DNA from: Candidatus Sulfuritelmatomonas gaucii
GTDB lineage: Bacteria > Acidobacteriota > Terriglobia > Terriglobales > Acidobacteriaceae
Length of the DNA stretch: 64,000 bases
Assembly: GCA_900290245.1 (NCBI GenBank)
Contig: OKRB01000103.1
Location: 1-64,000, forward strand
Reading direction: 5' to 3'
In this document: positions 28,331 through 37,501 of the stretch, piece by piece
Numbering within the stretch: position 1 is the first letter of the stretch
How the letters are laid out: each line of letters begins with the position of its first letter
The notes under the pieces: model-generated
What the model saw: only the letters and a program-made list of their open reading frames with translations
The model's database searches: none
Told to the model about the DNA's origin: nothing
Position numbers and translations under genes: made by a program

Positions 28331-29575
28331 TTACTGGTGTGGCGCGAGGACCAGGATCAATCCCACTGTCACTGTTGATTGGCCGTCAACCATCCCCGTC
28401 TTGTTCTTATGAAAGAATGGCTCGTTGGATTGGTCATGACGGTATTCCGCCCGTGAAATCAACGTCTGCGGCAGCTTGGGCACTTTGTATTCGAACGTTC
28501 CTGTGAACTCATTCAGGTGCTGAGCTGTGCCCGTCGCGAACCCGTTGGCATCGTTGAAGAATTCATAGCGTCCCGCGATCGCGGTCGTGGCGTTGATCTG
28601 CTGGTGGGCGGCAAGAGCGATGCCCTGCCAATCGTTGATGTTGTGATCGCCGCTGGTGTATGGAGGTATGCCGACCACGGAGTCGTGGTTTCTGCCGTAG
28701 TCGTAATTGATATACGCGTTGAACTTGCTGGTTGGCGTAAGCAGCAACGTCGTGTCGACCAGGTTCCGGTAGCCGTGGCCCGGCAACGCGTTTTCGGGGC
28801 CTGTGTAGACATTCAGGTCCCATGTGTACTTGGTCTTCACGTAGGCGCTGGTCAGGCCGATGGTTGCCCAGCCATTGTTCTTGGTCACTTCGTTCCAGCC
28901 GTTCACCACCTGCACGCCGATGGTTTCAGTTTTCGATACCGGCATGGATGTGCGCAGGCCGAAGTTTGTGTAGGGTATGGCCCACGCGAAGAGTAGGGAC
29001 CGCGAATAATTCCAGTTATCCTTCGCTTCAATCACTTCCGCTCCGGCCGAGGTAACGAATTTGCCGAAGTCCGCCTCGAAGCCCTTCGCCTTAGCCGGTT
29101 TCAGGCTCAGAAATGCCTGCTCGATATAGTCCGCCTGCAGACCGGCATTTACCAGTTCGTTCGTCCGGCCGTAGATAAAGTCAAAGTGCGCGCCGAACGG
29201 GGCCGGGTCGTGGTTCAACGTGAGTTTAGCCGCACTCAAATCGACCGTGTCCGTCCTGTCGTTGAAGTTATAGAGGTCGTTGAGTTGATTGTTAGCCGAA
29301 GTCGTGGGCTGGTTGTAGTTGTAGCTGTAATAGCCATCAATAAAACCTGTTACAGCCATGGGGCCAACCTTCCAGGGGAACTTGAGCGGCGCCGCCGCAG
29401 GCGCAGCCGGAGCCGCTACCGGGGTTTGTGCGGCTGCGGGCTGGGATGAAGATGTTTGTGCCCCCGTCGACGATGAAGCATCAGACGGCGCAGGAGTTTG
29501 CGCACCCGCTGCGAGCGCAAGTGCCATGGCAGCCCCAGCGATCGATCGAAGAATGAGCTTGGCGTTCCAGTTCAT
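28331..29575 (-). CDS. Outer-membrane beta-barrel porin
   Basis: About 414 residues: a signal peptide (hydrophobic core IAGAAMALALAAGAQ), an Ala/Pro/Ser-rich linker, then alternating aromatic strands (GFIDGYYSYNYNQP, FDFIYGRTNELVNAG, FGLRTSMPVSKTETIG, FNAYINYDYGRNHDS) typical of the putative beta-barrel porin-2 (OmpL-like, BBP_2) group. ATG 29575 is preferred with GGAGG 10 nt upstream. A perfect 9-bp inverted repeat lies 135 bp before the start. The amino-acid permease downstream suggests that this porin admits the same nutrient. Confidence 0.82.
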   Translation of the reverse strand: MNWNAKLILRSIAGAAMALALAAGAQTPAPSDASSSTGAQTSSSQPAAAQTPVAAPAAPAAAPLKFPWKVGPMAVTGFIDGYYSYNYNQPTTSANNQLNDLYNFNDRTDTVDLSAAKLTLNHDPAPFGAHFDFIYGRTNELVNAGLQADYIEQAFLSLKPAKAKGFEADFGKFVTSAGAEVIEAKDNWNYSRSLLFAWAIPYTNFGLRTSMPVSKTETIGVQVVNGWNEVTKNNGWATIGLTSAYVKTKYTWDLNVYTGPENALPGHGYRNLVDTTLLLTPTSKFNAYINYDYGRNHDSVVGIPPYTSGDHNINDWQGIALAAHQQINATTAIAGRYEFFNDANGFATGTAQHLNEFTGTFEYKVPKLPQTLISRAEYRHDQSNEPFFHKNKTGMVDGQSTVTVGLILVLAPHQ

Positions 29576-30115
29576 CGGCTTGATACCTCCAGAAAGGTTT
29601 TTGAATGACACGAGATAAATTCAGGCTGCAGAGAGACATGGGAATGCGCTCACTGCAAAATTGGATCCAGCGCTTGAAAGCTGCGCTGCTGCGTCTACGC
29701 CCGACTGGGATTGCCAACGGCATAGTTGGCAATCAAGTGAAGGTGACATTCGCCGTGACTTGAGCAAATCGTGCTAGCACCAGTAATGCAAACAACGCAT
29801 AAAGAAAATATGAGGAACTCGTGAGGAAGGCGTGAGGATTGAGGCCAGGATTCCGTTTCGGGGGGACATTCGGGAGGCAACCATCCCTTTGGCCTCAACT
29901 GCTTGCGCGTCCCTAGCCTGCCGTCTTGTGACCGGCAAAAGCCCTTCCGCAACCTGATAAACTTGAATTTTCCTCGCTCAGACCCTGCAAATTGAGAGGA
30001 ATTCCCTTGGTGAATCGGGATTGGTTCCCGGAATTCGGCGGGGCAGGTATCGGCCGCTGCGCTACCTGAGTTATCTGCGCCGGATAAGCGCTGGCAGTGA
30101 ATCCAAAAACGGAAG
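29576..30115. other. Divergent intergenic region between porin and histidine-kinase genes
   Basis: The 540 bp hold the two divergent promoters. Apart from the inverted repeat at 29710-29733 I see no RNA gene, repeat family or small protein. Confidence 0.4.
29710..29733. promoter_or_regulatory. Perfect 9-bp inverted repeat upstream of the porin gene
   Basis: ATTGCCAAC (29710-29718), a 6-bp spacer, GTTGGCAAT (29725-29733). The symmetry is perfect and there is no T run on either side, so an operator or a 5' leader hairpin is more likely than a terminator. Confidence 0.5.
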
Positions 30116-31627
30116 GTGAGTGCCCGGTTGTCTCAGAGCTATTCTGCGCGTTCCGTCTTCCGGCTGGGGCGTTCGCGTGGCTCGAGCTCGCGACTGCTCC
30201 TGTTTGCGCTGGAGTGCGCGCTGGGAATGGTCGCCGTCATTCTGCTTGCGACACTGGCCCACTGGTTCAGTTGGCTGCACCCTGAAGCCGGCCTCCTTTA
30301 TCTGCTGGTAGTGGTTCCCATCGCACTGCTGTGCGGATTCCGGCAGGCCGTGATTGTTTCGCTCGCGGCGGTCGTGGCGCATAGCTGGTTCGCGGTACAA
30401 GAGCGGCATTTCGCCATCGCGACGGATCCGGCCAACTCGATCTCACTGGTCGTCTTTGTCCTTGTCGCCTTGATGGTAAGCCGTCTGTCCGCCCGCGTTA
30501 CGGCTCACGCGCGCGGGGCAGAGATTGGCGAAAGGCAGATGCATGATCTCTACGAGTTCACGCGGCGCACCCTGCAGATGAATCTTCATATGGAGCCGGG
30601 GCAGGAGCTCGCGGAGCTGGTGCACGAGATCTTCGAGCTTGAAGCCGTCGCCGTCTTTGACGCAGATCTGCACGAGGTCTATCAGGCCGGATTCTGGAGC
30701 GTGGATCCGCAGGAGATGGCGCAGAACGTCTACTACTTTGAAACATCCGACGACGATCCGGATTTGGGGATGGGGCGCCGCGTTGTGCGCCTGGGATCCG
30801 TGCCTATCGGCAGCTTGGTCGTTCGCGGCGATACCAATCCGCTGATCAACAATGCGATCGCCTCGTTGATCGCGATCACATTTGACCGCTATCGCGCATT
30901 TGCCAACGAGAGTCGGATCGAAACCGAACGCCGCACCGAGCAATTACGCGCCACGGTGCTTGACAGCCTCGCACACGCCTACAAGACGCCACTCACCGCC
31001 ATCCGCGCCGCCTCAACAGGCCTCGGTGAAATGGGCCATCTTTCCCCGGGACAGGCGAACCTGGTGTCGCTCATTGACGAGCAAACCACCGTGCTGGGCG
31101 AACTGACCACGCGCCTCTTGACCACCGCCCGTCTGGATGCGGGCGAAGTTTCCATTCATGTCGCGCCGCTGAGTGCGGGTTCGCTCATTGAAGAGGTGTT
31201 GGCCGCCTTGAAAGACCGGCTGGCCAGTATGAAAGTCTCTGTCGAAATCGAAAAGGAAGAGCTGGTGTTGCAGTGCGACCGTCAGTTGATGGTGATGCTC
31301 CTTACCCAGTACATCGATAACGCGTGCAAGTATTCGCATTTCGGCAGCACCATCACCATCCGCGCGTTGACTGTCGGCGCGGAGGAAATCTTTTCCGTGC
31401 ACAGTTACGGGCCGGTGATTCCCATGGCCGATCGGGAGCGCATCTTTGACCGGTACTATCGCTCATCGAACTATTCCAATCGCGCGCCGGGCACGGGCAT
31501 TGGACTCTCCGTCGCCAAGCGCGCCGCGCAGGTTCATGGCGGATATGTTTGGGTGACCAGCGACGAGCAGGAAGGAACCACGTTTTTTGCGGCCATTCCG
31601 CTTACAGTAGAGAAAGCGAGTTCGTGA
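30116..31627 (+). CDS. DUF4118-type membrane sensor histidine kinase (KdpD C-terminal-like)
   Basis: A 503-aa kinase. Four closely spaced helices (about 25-125: ALGMVAVILLATLAHWF, LLYLLVVVPIALLCGF) form a DUF4118 membrane module as in KdpD; a GAF-like region spans about 150-265. The phospho-acceptor His lies in LDSLAHAYKTPL (about residue 287). The ATPase has the N-box QYIDNACKYS and G-box GTGIGLSVAKRAAQVHGG. It lacks the KdpD/Usp N-terminal sensor. It starts at GTG 30116; its stop overlaps the response-regulator ATG, so the two are one operon. No kdpFABC genes are present, so the stimulus is unknown. Confidence 0.9.
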   Translation: MSARLSQSYSARSVFRLGRSRGSSSRLLLFALECALGMVAVILLATLAHWFSWLHPEAGLLYLLVVVPIALLCGFRQAVIVSLAAVVAHSWFAVQERHFAIATDPANSISLVVFVLVALMVSRLSARVTAHARGAEIGERQMHDLYEFTRRTLQMNLHMEPGQELAELVHEIFELEAVAVFDADLHEVYQAGFWSVDPQEMAQNVYYFETSDDDPDLGMGRRVVRLGSVPIGSLVVRGDTNPLINNAIASLIAITFDRYRAFANESRIETERRTEQLRATVLDSLAHAYKTPLTAIRAASTGLGEMGHLSPGQANLVSLIDEQTTVLGELTTRLLTTARLDAGEVSIHVAPLSAGSLIEEVLAALKDRLASMKVSVEIEKEELVLQCDRQLMVMLLTQYIDNACKYSHFGSTITIRALTVGAEEIFSVHSYGPVIPMADRERIFDRYYRSSNYSNRAPGTGIGLSVAKRAAQVHGGYVWVTSDEQEGTTFFAAIPLTVEKASS

Positions 31628-32397
31628 TGAACCAGTCGTCCATTCGTGTCCTTGTAGTTGACGACGAGCCGGCGATTCGCCGCGCTCTCAGGCCGCCGCT
31701 TCTTGAACTAGGCTTTCAAGTAGCTGAAGCTTCGCGCGGCGAAGAGGCATTGCAGGCGTTGCGCGCGGCCAGCTATGATGCTGTGCTGCTCGATATCAAC
31801 ATGCCCGGCATTGGCGGCATCGAGACGCTGCGCCGCATTCGCACCTTCGCGCCCCGCCTGCCGGTTCTGATGCTCACCGTGCGCGACCAGGAAGAAGACA
31901 AGGTGGAGGCGCTGGATATGGGCGCCGATGATTACGTCACAAAGCCTTTCAGCGTGCGGGAGCTGGTCGCGCGCATTCGCACGGCCGTCCGCCGTGTGCA
32001 CGCTCCGGCCCGGCCGGAGGACGCACCCATCGAGATTGGCGAGATTCTTCTGGAGCCCGCCAAGCGCCGGGTGACCAAGCGCGGCGCGCCGGTAAAGCTC
32101 ACGCGCAAAGAGTTCGACATTCTGTACTGCCTGATGAGCCGCGCCGGCCGCGTGATTACCTACGCAAAATTGCTTACGGCAGTCTGGGGCGCAGATTGCC
32201 GCGAGGAGGTTGAATACCTGCGCACGTTTGTTCGCCAGTTGCGCAAGAAGATTGAGGACGATCCCTCCAATCCCCTTTACCTGCTCACCGATGTTTATGT
32301 CGGCTATCGCTTCGCCGATGCACAGATGTTTCAGGGGGAGCCGGTAGCCCAAACCAATGCGCGGTCCCCGGAAGACCCGCCGGAGGATCCGTCGTAG
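31627..32397 (+). CDS. OmpR/KdpE-family response regulator
   Basis: A 256-aa regulator: REC domain with D12-D13, phospho-acceptor D56 (AVLLDINMPG), T84 and K106 (YVTKPFS), then an OmpR-type winged helix (about 130-235) with KLTRKEFDILYCLMSRAGRV and YLRTFVRQLRKKIE. It starts at ATG 31627 in a 3-bp overlap with the kinase stop codon, giving a cognate pair. The C-terminal ~20 residues are acidic and proline-rich, beyond the winged helix. Resemblance to KdpE is in overall pattern only; target genes are not evident nearby. Confidence 0.92.
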   Translation: MNQSSIRVLVVDDEPAIRRALRPPLLELGFQVAEASRGEEALQALRAASYDAVLLDINMPGIGGIETLRRIRTFAPRLPVLMLTVRDQEEDKVEALDMGADDYVTKPFSVRELVARIRTAVRRVHAPARPEDAPIEIGEILLEPAKRRVTKRGAPVKLTRKEFDILYCLMSRAGRVITYAKLLTAVWGADCREEVEYLRTFVRQLRKKIEDDPSNPLYLLTDVYVGYRFADAQMFQGEPVAQTNARSPEDPPEDPS

Positions 32398-32436
32398 AGC
32401 AGGCGCCAGGCCTGAAGACGCGCCGATTGCAGTTGG

Positions 32437-32985
32437 CTACTCGTCGTAGTGCAGAAGGCTGAATACGTCGTACTCCTTGAAGCGATCGCGCCCCTTCAGG
32501 AAGTCGAGCTCGACGGCAAAGCCCAGCCCGGCAATGCTGCCACCAAGTTGCTTGACCAGCTTCACCGTGGCCTCCATGGTGCCGCCAGTGGCCAGCAGGT
32601 CGTCGACCAGCACGACGTTCTGCCCCGGTGCGATCGCATCCACGTGAATCTCCAGCGCGTCGGAGCCATATTCCAGGTCGTACGTGACGCGTGCGACAGG
32701 AGCGGGCAATTTGCGCGGCTTCCGCACGGGAACGAAACCGGCATTCAGCCGGTAAGCCAGCGCCGGCCCGAAGATGAATCCGCGTGCCTCGATACCCAGG
32801 ACCAGGTCGATATTGCGCCCGATGTAATGCGCCGCGAGCGCGTCAATCAGTTGCGCAAAGCCCGTTTTGTCCTTCAACAACGTGGTGATGTCGTAAAAGA
32901 GAATCCCCGGCTTGGGAAAGTCGGGCACAGTGCGGACGAGCTTCTTCAGATCCTCTACGTTCACAGGCTTCGATTCTTTGGGCAT
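32437..32985 (-). CDS. apt: Adenine phosphoribosyltransferase
   Basis: A 182-aa purine-salvage enzyme making AMP from adenine and PRPP. It contains [16 protein letters not shown] near the N-terminus, the PRPP motif [14 protein letters not shown] and a family-typical [23 protein letters not shown] 32985 ([13 protein letters not shown]) is preferred; the reading frame continues to 33132 only through the heptamer array. The gene is last in a possible minus-strand run with the acylphosphatase. Confidence 0.94.
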   Translation of the reverse strand: MPKESKPVNVEDLKKLVRTVPDFPKPGILFYDITTLLKDKTGFAQLIDALAAHYIGRNIDLVLGIEARGFIFGPALAYRLNAGFVPVRKPRKLPAPVARVTYDLEYGSDALEIHVDAIAPGQNVVLVDDLLATGGTMEATVKLVKQLGGSIAGLGFAVELDFLKGRDRFKEYDVFSLLHYDE

Positions 32986-32995
32986 GAATCGATTA

Positions 32996-33178
32996 TAGGG
33001 AATAGGGAGAAGGGAACAGGCAACAGGGAACGGATAACAGGGAACAGAGAAAAGAGAAAATCGGGGTGGGATCGCAGGATTTGTGAATGATTTTAATAGG
33101 CAATCCACGCGTAGGATGGAAGTATTGCCCACCTGGTTTTTCTATTCCCTATTCCCTAATCCCTGTTCCCTGTTTTTT
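32996..33178. repeat. Pair of oppositely oriented 7-bp-period arrays between apt and acylphosphatase
   Basis: Array one, 32996-33058, has nine units in perfect phase: TAGGGAA, TAGGGAG, AAGGGAA, CAGGCAA, CAGGGAA, CGGATAA, CAGGGAA, CAGAGAA, AAGAGAA. Array two, 33137-33178, is the complementary type: TTTTTCT, ATTCCCT, ATTCCCT, AATCCCT, GTTCCCT, GTTTTTT. About 78 bp separate them. Because the units are complementary, the two blocks could pair into a long stem. Array two abuts the acylphosphatase stop codon and array one begins ~10 bp before the apt start. Confidence 0.85.
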
Positions 33179-33459
33179 CACCACGCTCCGTCAATCTGGA
33201 ACGATCTGAGGCCTTCGACCTCACGCTCATTCAGGTTGTGCTCCACAACACGGTCGACGCGGGCGCCGCGCGGTCCGCGGCGAAGGCTCGCGCGAAGCTC
33301 GGAAAGATCGTCAGGTTCGCCGGCCGCGACCACCTCCACGTCGCCGTCTTCAGTGTTGCGCACCCATCCGCGCAACTCGAGCTCGGTGGCCTCGCGCTGC
33401 ACAAACCAGCGGAAGCCCACTCCCTGCACACGCCCCTGAATGAGAAAGTGGAGAACCAT
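33178..33459 (-). CDS. acyP: Acylphosphatase
   Basis: A 93-aa enzyme hydrolysing acyl-phosphate bonds. The signature GRVQGVGFRWFVQ contains the phosphate-binding loop and catalytic arginine, and GWVRNTEDGDVEVVAAG contains the catalytic asparagine. Length from ATG 33459 fits the family (~90 aa); the frame extends to 33543 with poor similarity. Ribosome-binding site is weak. Confidence 0.92.
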   Translation of the reverse strand: MVLHFLIQGRVQGVGFRWFVQREATELELRGWVRNTEDGDVEVVAAGEPDDLSELRASLRRGPRGARVDRVVEHNLNEREVEGLRSFQIDGAW

Positions 33460-33595
33460 GAGGACCGGCCACGCCCAGTTTTGCAGATGCATGCGAGCGC
33501 GCGCAAGCAGAGAAGACGGTCGATAGGCCGAACGGGGTCGCATGCCGGTCTGAGGTCAAACACCCGACATGGTCACCGCACTACAAGAGCTTCGG

Positions 33596-34900
33596 CTACC
33601 AGCGGTACACCGTTAAGTTATCCATGTATACGGTCGAGGTTGACTCGCCCTCGGTCCATCCATCCACCTGGAAGTTGGTGAGCAGCGTCGGGCCCCAGTA
33701 GAGGGCAAACGCATCGGGCACGGTGATGTTCAGATCCTGCTCCACGTTATCGAGCCACACCGAATGGTAAGTGGCGTTGCCGTTCGCATCGTGCGAATAC
33801 TCGATCTGCACATGATGCCAGGAATTCTGCGCCCAGTTGTTCAAATTACAGGTCTGAGTTGAGGGCAGCCATTCATCCACAAACGCGGCAGGAGTCCCGG
33901 CATTGGCCGTGTAATCCCAGGTTCCGAGCCAGGAGTCGCATTGGAACCCGAAGATCACGGTTTGGCCGTTCGCCATCGTTTGATACAGGTCGAATTCCAG
34001 ATTGGCGATATTGGCCGAAGAGCCGGTGAGGTAAAACCAGCCGTCATAAAGGAAATTGGAAGTCGATGTATCTGCGCCGAATTGAATGTCATAGCGCTCT
34101 CCGCCATAGTTCGCCGACGTGGTGTAGAACTCCCGGCTCGATCCGCTCAGCGAAGGCGAAGCAGTGAGAACGGTAACGCCGGAAGACGAAGCACCCCCTC
34201 CTGTTCCCGTATCGAACCCGGCTTGCCAATTGACAAGATTCTGGATGGACGGCACGGCAATGGCGTTGGATGGAAGCTGAGAAACTGGAGAAGGCACCAC
34301 ATTGATGGCGACGTTGGTCACGCAACCTGCTCCCTGATTCCCCCATGACTTGACGCGCAGCGTATGAGCGCCGAGCGGCGAGGATACCGGGGCATTGACC
34401 GAATTACCCATTGCAAACGTGGTCTGGCTGCTGTCATCAACGGAAAAGCCAAACGCCACGATGGCCTGCGAGTCACACTGTGTGCCCGACGCAGCGAGCG
34501 TAAACCCCGACACCAGCTCAGCCCCATTGTTAGGTTGACTCACGGTCACATCCGTATATTGCCCGGGAGGGGCCGATGCCGACACGACGATCGGAACATC
34601 GGTGTCGCAGCCTGCTCCCAGGTTGCCCCACGATTTCACGTGAAGCGTGTGCGAGCCGGTCGCTGCCGTCACCGACGCATTGATCGAAGCGGCGTACACG
34701 AATGCGGTTGCACCGTAATCGAGCGAGTAGCCCATGGCGGAAACGGTCTGCCCTGAGCAGGGACTGGCAGTTGCCGCAAGGACAAAGGGCACGCCAACGG
34801 TCGCGCTTGCTTGAGGACTGCTGACAACAATGCTGGAATCACAGAATGCAGGCACTGCACACACAAAGAGTGCAGAAGCCAAGAGCAAATTGGCTTTCAT
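33596..34900 (-). CDS. Secreted two-repeat Ig-like plus lectin-like domain protein
   Basis: About 434 residues with a clear signal peptide (MKANLLLASALFVCAVPAFC). Two tandem Ig/bacterial beta-sandwich repeats follow (about 20-115 and 115-205), each closing with a near-identical block: HTLHVKSWGNLGAGC and HTLRVKSWGNQGAGC, with paired cysteines in each repeat. The C-terminal ~210 residues (FYTTSANYGGERYDIQFG, YDGWFYLTG, WHHVQIEYSHDANGN, VYMDNLTVYRW) have the pattern of a concanavalin/laminin-G-like carbohydrate-binding sandwich. ATG 34900 is chosen over 34915 for the signal peptide. No catalytic motif is evident; a surface-binding or adhesin-like role is inferred. Confidence 0.62.
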   Translation of the reverse strand: MKANLLLASALFVCAVPAFCDSSIVVSSPQASATVGVPFVLAATASPCSGQTVSAMGYSLDYGATAFVYAASINASVTAATGSHTLHVKSWGNLGAGCDTDVPIVVSASAPPGQYTDVTVSQPNNGAELVSGFTLAASGTQCDSQAIVAFGFSVDDSSQTTFAMGNSVNAPVSSPLGAHTLRVKSWGNQGAGCVTNVAINVVPSPVSQLPSNAIAVPSIQNLVNWQAGFDTGTGGGASSSGVTVLTASPSLSGSSREFYTTSANYGGERYDIQFGADTSTSNFLYDGWFYLTGSSANIANLEFDLYQTMANGQTVIFGFQCDSWLGTWDYTANAGTPAAFVDEWLPSTQTCNLNNWAQNSWHHVQIEYSHDANGNATYHSVWLDNVEQDLNITVPDAFALYWGPTLLTNFQVDGWTEGESTSTVYMDNLTVYRW

Positions 34901-35333
34901 GGAGTACCTATCCATCCTTATAAAAAACTTGAAAAGCTATGCTGATATGTAAGCTGCTTCAGAGTCGATTGAATGTGATTCAGCTCACATGAATCGCAAA
35001 CAAAACTCGAGAAGGACCAAGGCAGAGCCAAGCTTGGAGAGCAAAGGCTTTCAAGAAATTCGTCTTACTGAGCGCACTCTAACCTTGCAAGATCACGCGT
35101 GCTTGAGGTCCGTCAGCAAGACCCCTGGCGTGTAGATCTTTACAGTCCCTGATTTGGATCTAATTTACCGGCGACTCTTTTGATCGATTGGCGACAGATT
35201 AAGGGCATGCTCAAAATGAAGTCAAGCGAAAAACGTGTGATTTCATGCGAGGTAACGTGACTCCCACTCATTCGGCGTTGCAATCGGAGTGGCGCCTCTC
35301 GGCTGATACTGCCGCGTTACACTGGAATTCACG
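34901..35333. other. Divergent intergenic region upstream of trpG
   Basis: The 433 bp, AT-richer than the neighbours, hold the divergent promoters of the lectin-like gene and trpG. I see no trp leader peptide with tandem Trp codons, no repeat and no RNA gene. Confidence 0.4.
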
Positions 35334-35912
<579 letters not shown>

Positions 35913-35915
35913 CGC

Positions 35916-36989
35916 ATGGAAATTGCTTCCGACGCCACCACGGCCGCGGCGGTCTTGTCGCGCGTTGCTGGACTGCTTTCCCTACTTGCGCTTTGCGTAG
36001 CCGTTGCAGGGGCGCCGAGTTCGCGCGCACAATCCCCGCCTGCAGCGAACGCGACGCAATCTGCCGGTGCCGCAGTTGCGGACCAGCCCACGGCGACTCC
36101 GTCTGCGCCCGAAGCAACTCAGCCGCCGGTGCTGAGCGGGCGCCCGATGGCGATTGTGCCTATCGACAAATCCATTCCCGGCGCGGCGCTTGACGTTGCG
36201 GGGTCGCTGCAGGCCCGGAACGGAAGGGCGTATCTCACCTCGAGCGGTACAGTGACTGCGGGTGATGCAACGGCTCAGGTCACGCTGCCCTATCGCGGAA
36301 CACTCCGTGTCTGCGCGTCGAGCACAGTGAAGCTCGCAGCGGACTCGAGCATGCCCACGGATCAGGTGCCGGGGCTGCTGATTGCTCTCGATCAGGGCGC
36401 GGTGGAAATGAGCTTTGCGGAGAGCGAGGCCCGCGAACGCATTGCCGATACGCTGCTGACGCCCTATTTCCGCATCCTCATCGGCGGGCCAAGCGCCGCG
36501 GATGTGAAGGTGCGGCTAGGCGATCACGGCGATACGTGCGTGGATAACGCCGGGGCGGATGCGCCCTATGTGGTGGTGACCAGCGTCTTCGATAGTGGGG
36601 TCTATCGCGTGCAGCCTGGCCAACGCGTGATGTTTGAGAATGGCAGCCTGCATGAAGTGGTCGACGAGGAGAAGGAGCCCTGCGGATGCCCGTCACCCAA
36701 AGCTGCGGCAAATGAATTTCCCCTGGCGCAGAGCGAAGGACTTACATCCGCTTCGAACCCGCCGCCGGCGTCCGCAGTCAAGCAGCCCGCGGGAAATGAC
36801 CAGGTGGCGACCACGCTGGTTTACAACAGTGGCGCCCACGCGCCGCCGACAGTCACCATTCCGCAGCCCGAATCCAGCGCGGCAGTCCCAGCGGCTCCTG
36901 CACCCGCGCAAGCGCCTGCAACTAAGAAGAAGCCTGGATTCTTCCGCAGGGTCGGGCGGTTCTTCAAACGCGTGTTCGGCGCGGAGTGA
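35916..36989 (+). CDS. Exported hypothetical protein with a basic C-terminal tail
   Basis: A 357-aa protein beginning 4 bp after trpG. Hydrophobic segment about 16-34 acts as signal peptide or anchor; an Ala/Pro-rich linker leads to a beta-rich core (about 75-250: RNGRAYLTSSGTVTAGDATA, GTLRVCASSTVKL, GVYRVQPGQRVMF) that loosely resembles FecR-like beta-sheet domains. A Pro/Ala-rich stretch precedes a strongly basic amphipathic end (FFRRVGRFFKRVF). No family recognised. Co-transcription with trpG is suggested by spacing but a functional link is not apparent. Confidence 0.6.
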   Translation: MEIASDATTAAAVLSRVAGLLSLLALCVAVAGAPSSRAQSPPAANATQSAGAAVADQPTATPSAPEATQPPVLSGRPMAIVPIDKSIPGAALDVAGSLQARNGRAYLTSSGTVTAGDATAQVTLPYRGTLRVCASSTVKLAADSSMPTDQVPGLLIALDQGAVEMSFAESEARERIADTLLTPYFRILIGGPSAADVKVRLGDHGDTCVDNAGADAPYVVVTSVFDSGVYRVQPGQRVMFENGSLHEVVDEEKEPCGCPSPKAAANEFPLAQSEGLTSASNPPPASAVKQPAGNDQVATTLVYNSGAHAPPTVTIPQPESSAAVPAAPAPAQAPATKKKPGFFRRVGRFFKRVFGAE

Positions 36990-36991
36990 CA

Positions 36992-37030
36992 GAAGCAGGG
37001 AACAAGGGAACAGGAAACGGGGAAAAGATA
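36992..37030 (+). repeat. 7-bp-period array, GGGAACA type
   Basis: AGAAGCA, GGGAACA, AGGGAAC, AGGAAAC, GGGGAAA, between two convergent genes. Unit type matches 17737 and 32996. Confidence 0.65.
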
Positions 37031-37089
37031 CCTGCCCGCTGCCCTTCCGGCCGGTTGTAGCCCGTGCTCAGCGTTCGTTTGTGCTTAAC

Positions 37090-37407
37090 CTATGGGTTCA
37101 GTTGTGGTACCGCGCAGGGAACGCGGTGAATCACGCCGCCTGGCCTATCCATGTGAAACATGTACGTGCATTGCAGCGCCGCGTTGCCCTGCGTCGCACC
37201 CTGGTAGACGTACACCGTCTTGGTTTCCGGCTGGTAGACCAGCAATGCGCTCGACTCACTCAACCCGGCGAGTTGAAACTGCACGCCGAGTCCGCCCGAG
37301 TCATAGCTCGACGCCTTCACGGTTCGGCCTGCTCCAAGCCAGAACCCTAATGCCAATACGCCAACAACCGCGAGTCCATCCCTCGTCCACTGCCACGCTT
37401 TCTGCAT
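37090..37407 (-). CDS. Small membrane-anchored hypothetical protein
   Basis: About 105 residues with an N-terminal basic region and a hydrophobic helix (WTRDGLAVVGVLALGFWLGAG), followed by a beta-rich exported part (SALLVYQPETKTVYVYQG, ALQCTYMFHMDRPGG). ATG 37407 has GGGAGGG 5 nt upstream and is preferred to 37437. Family unknown. It is the gene downstream of trpE on the same strand with ~95 bp between. Confidence 0.58.
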   Translation of the reverse strand: MQKAWQWTRDGLAVVGVLALGFWLGAGRTVKASSYDSGGLGVQFQLAGLSESSALLVYQPETKTVYVYQGATQGNAALQCTYMFHMDRPGGVIHRVPCAVPQLNP

Positions 37408-37501
37408 CTTGCCCTCCCGCAAGCGATGACTTTCCACTAAAGACGCACGTGCGTCCTCCGTTGCTCGCAGATTAATGTGAATTCACTTCGGCAATGCAGC
37501 G

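Noticed and set aside
32996..33178. Heptamer arrays considered as a CRISPR array
   Set aside because: The unit is only 7 bp and there are no spacers of constant length or cas genes.
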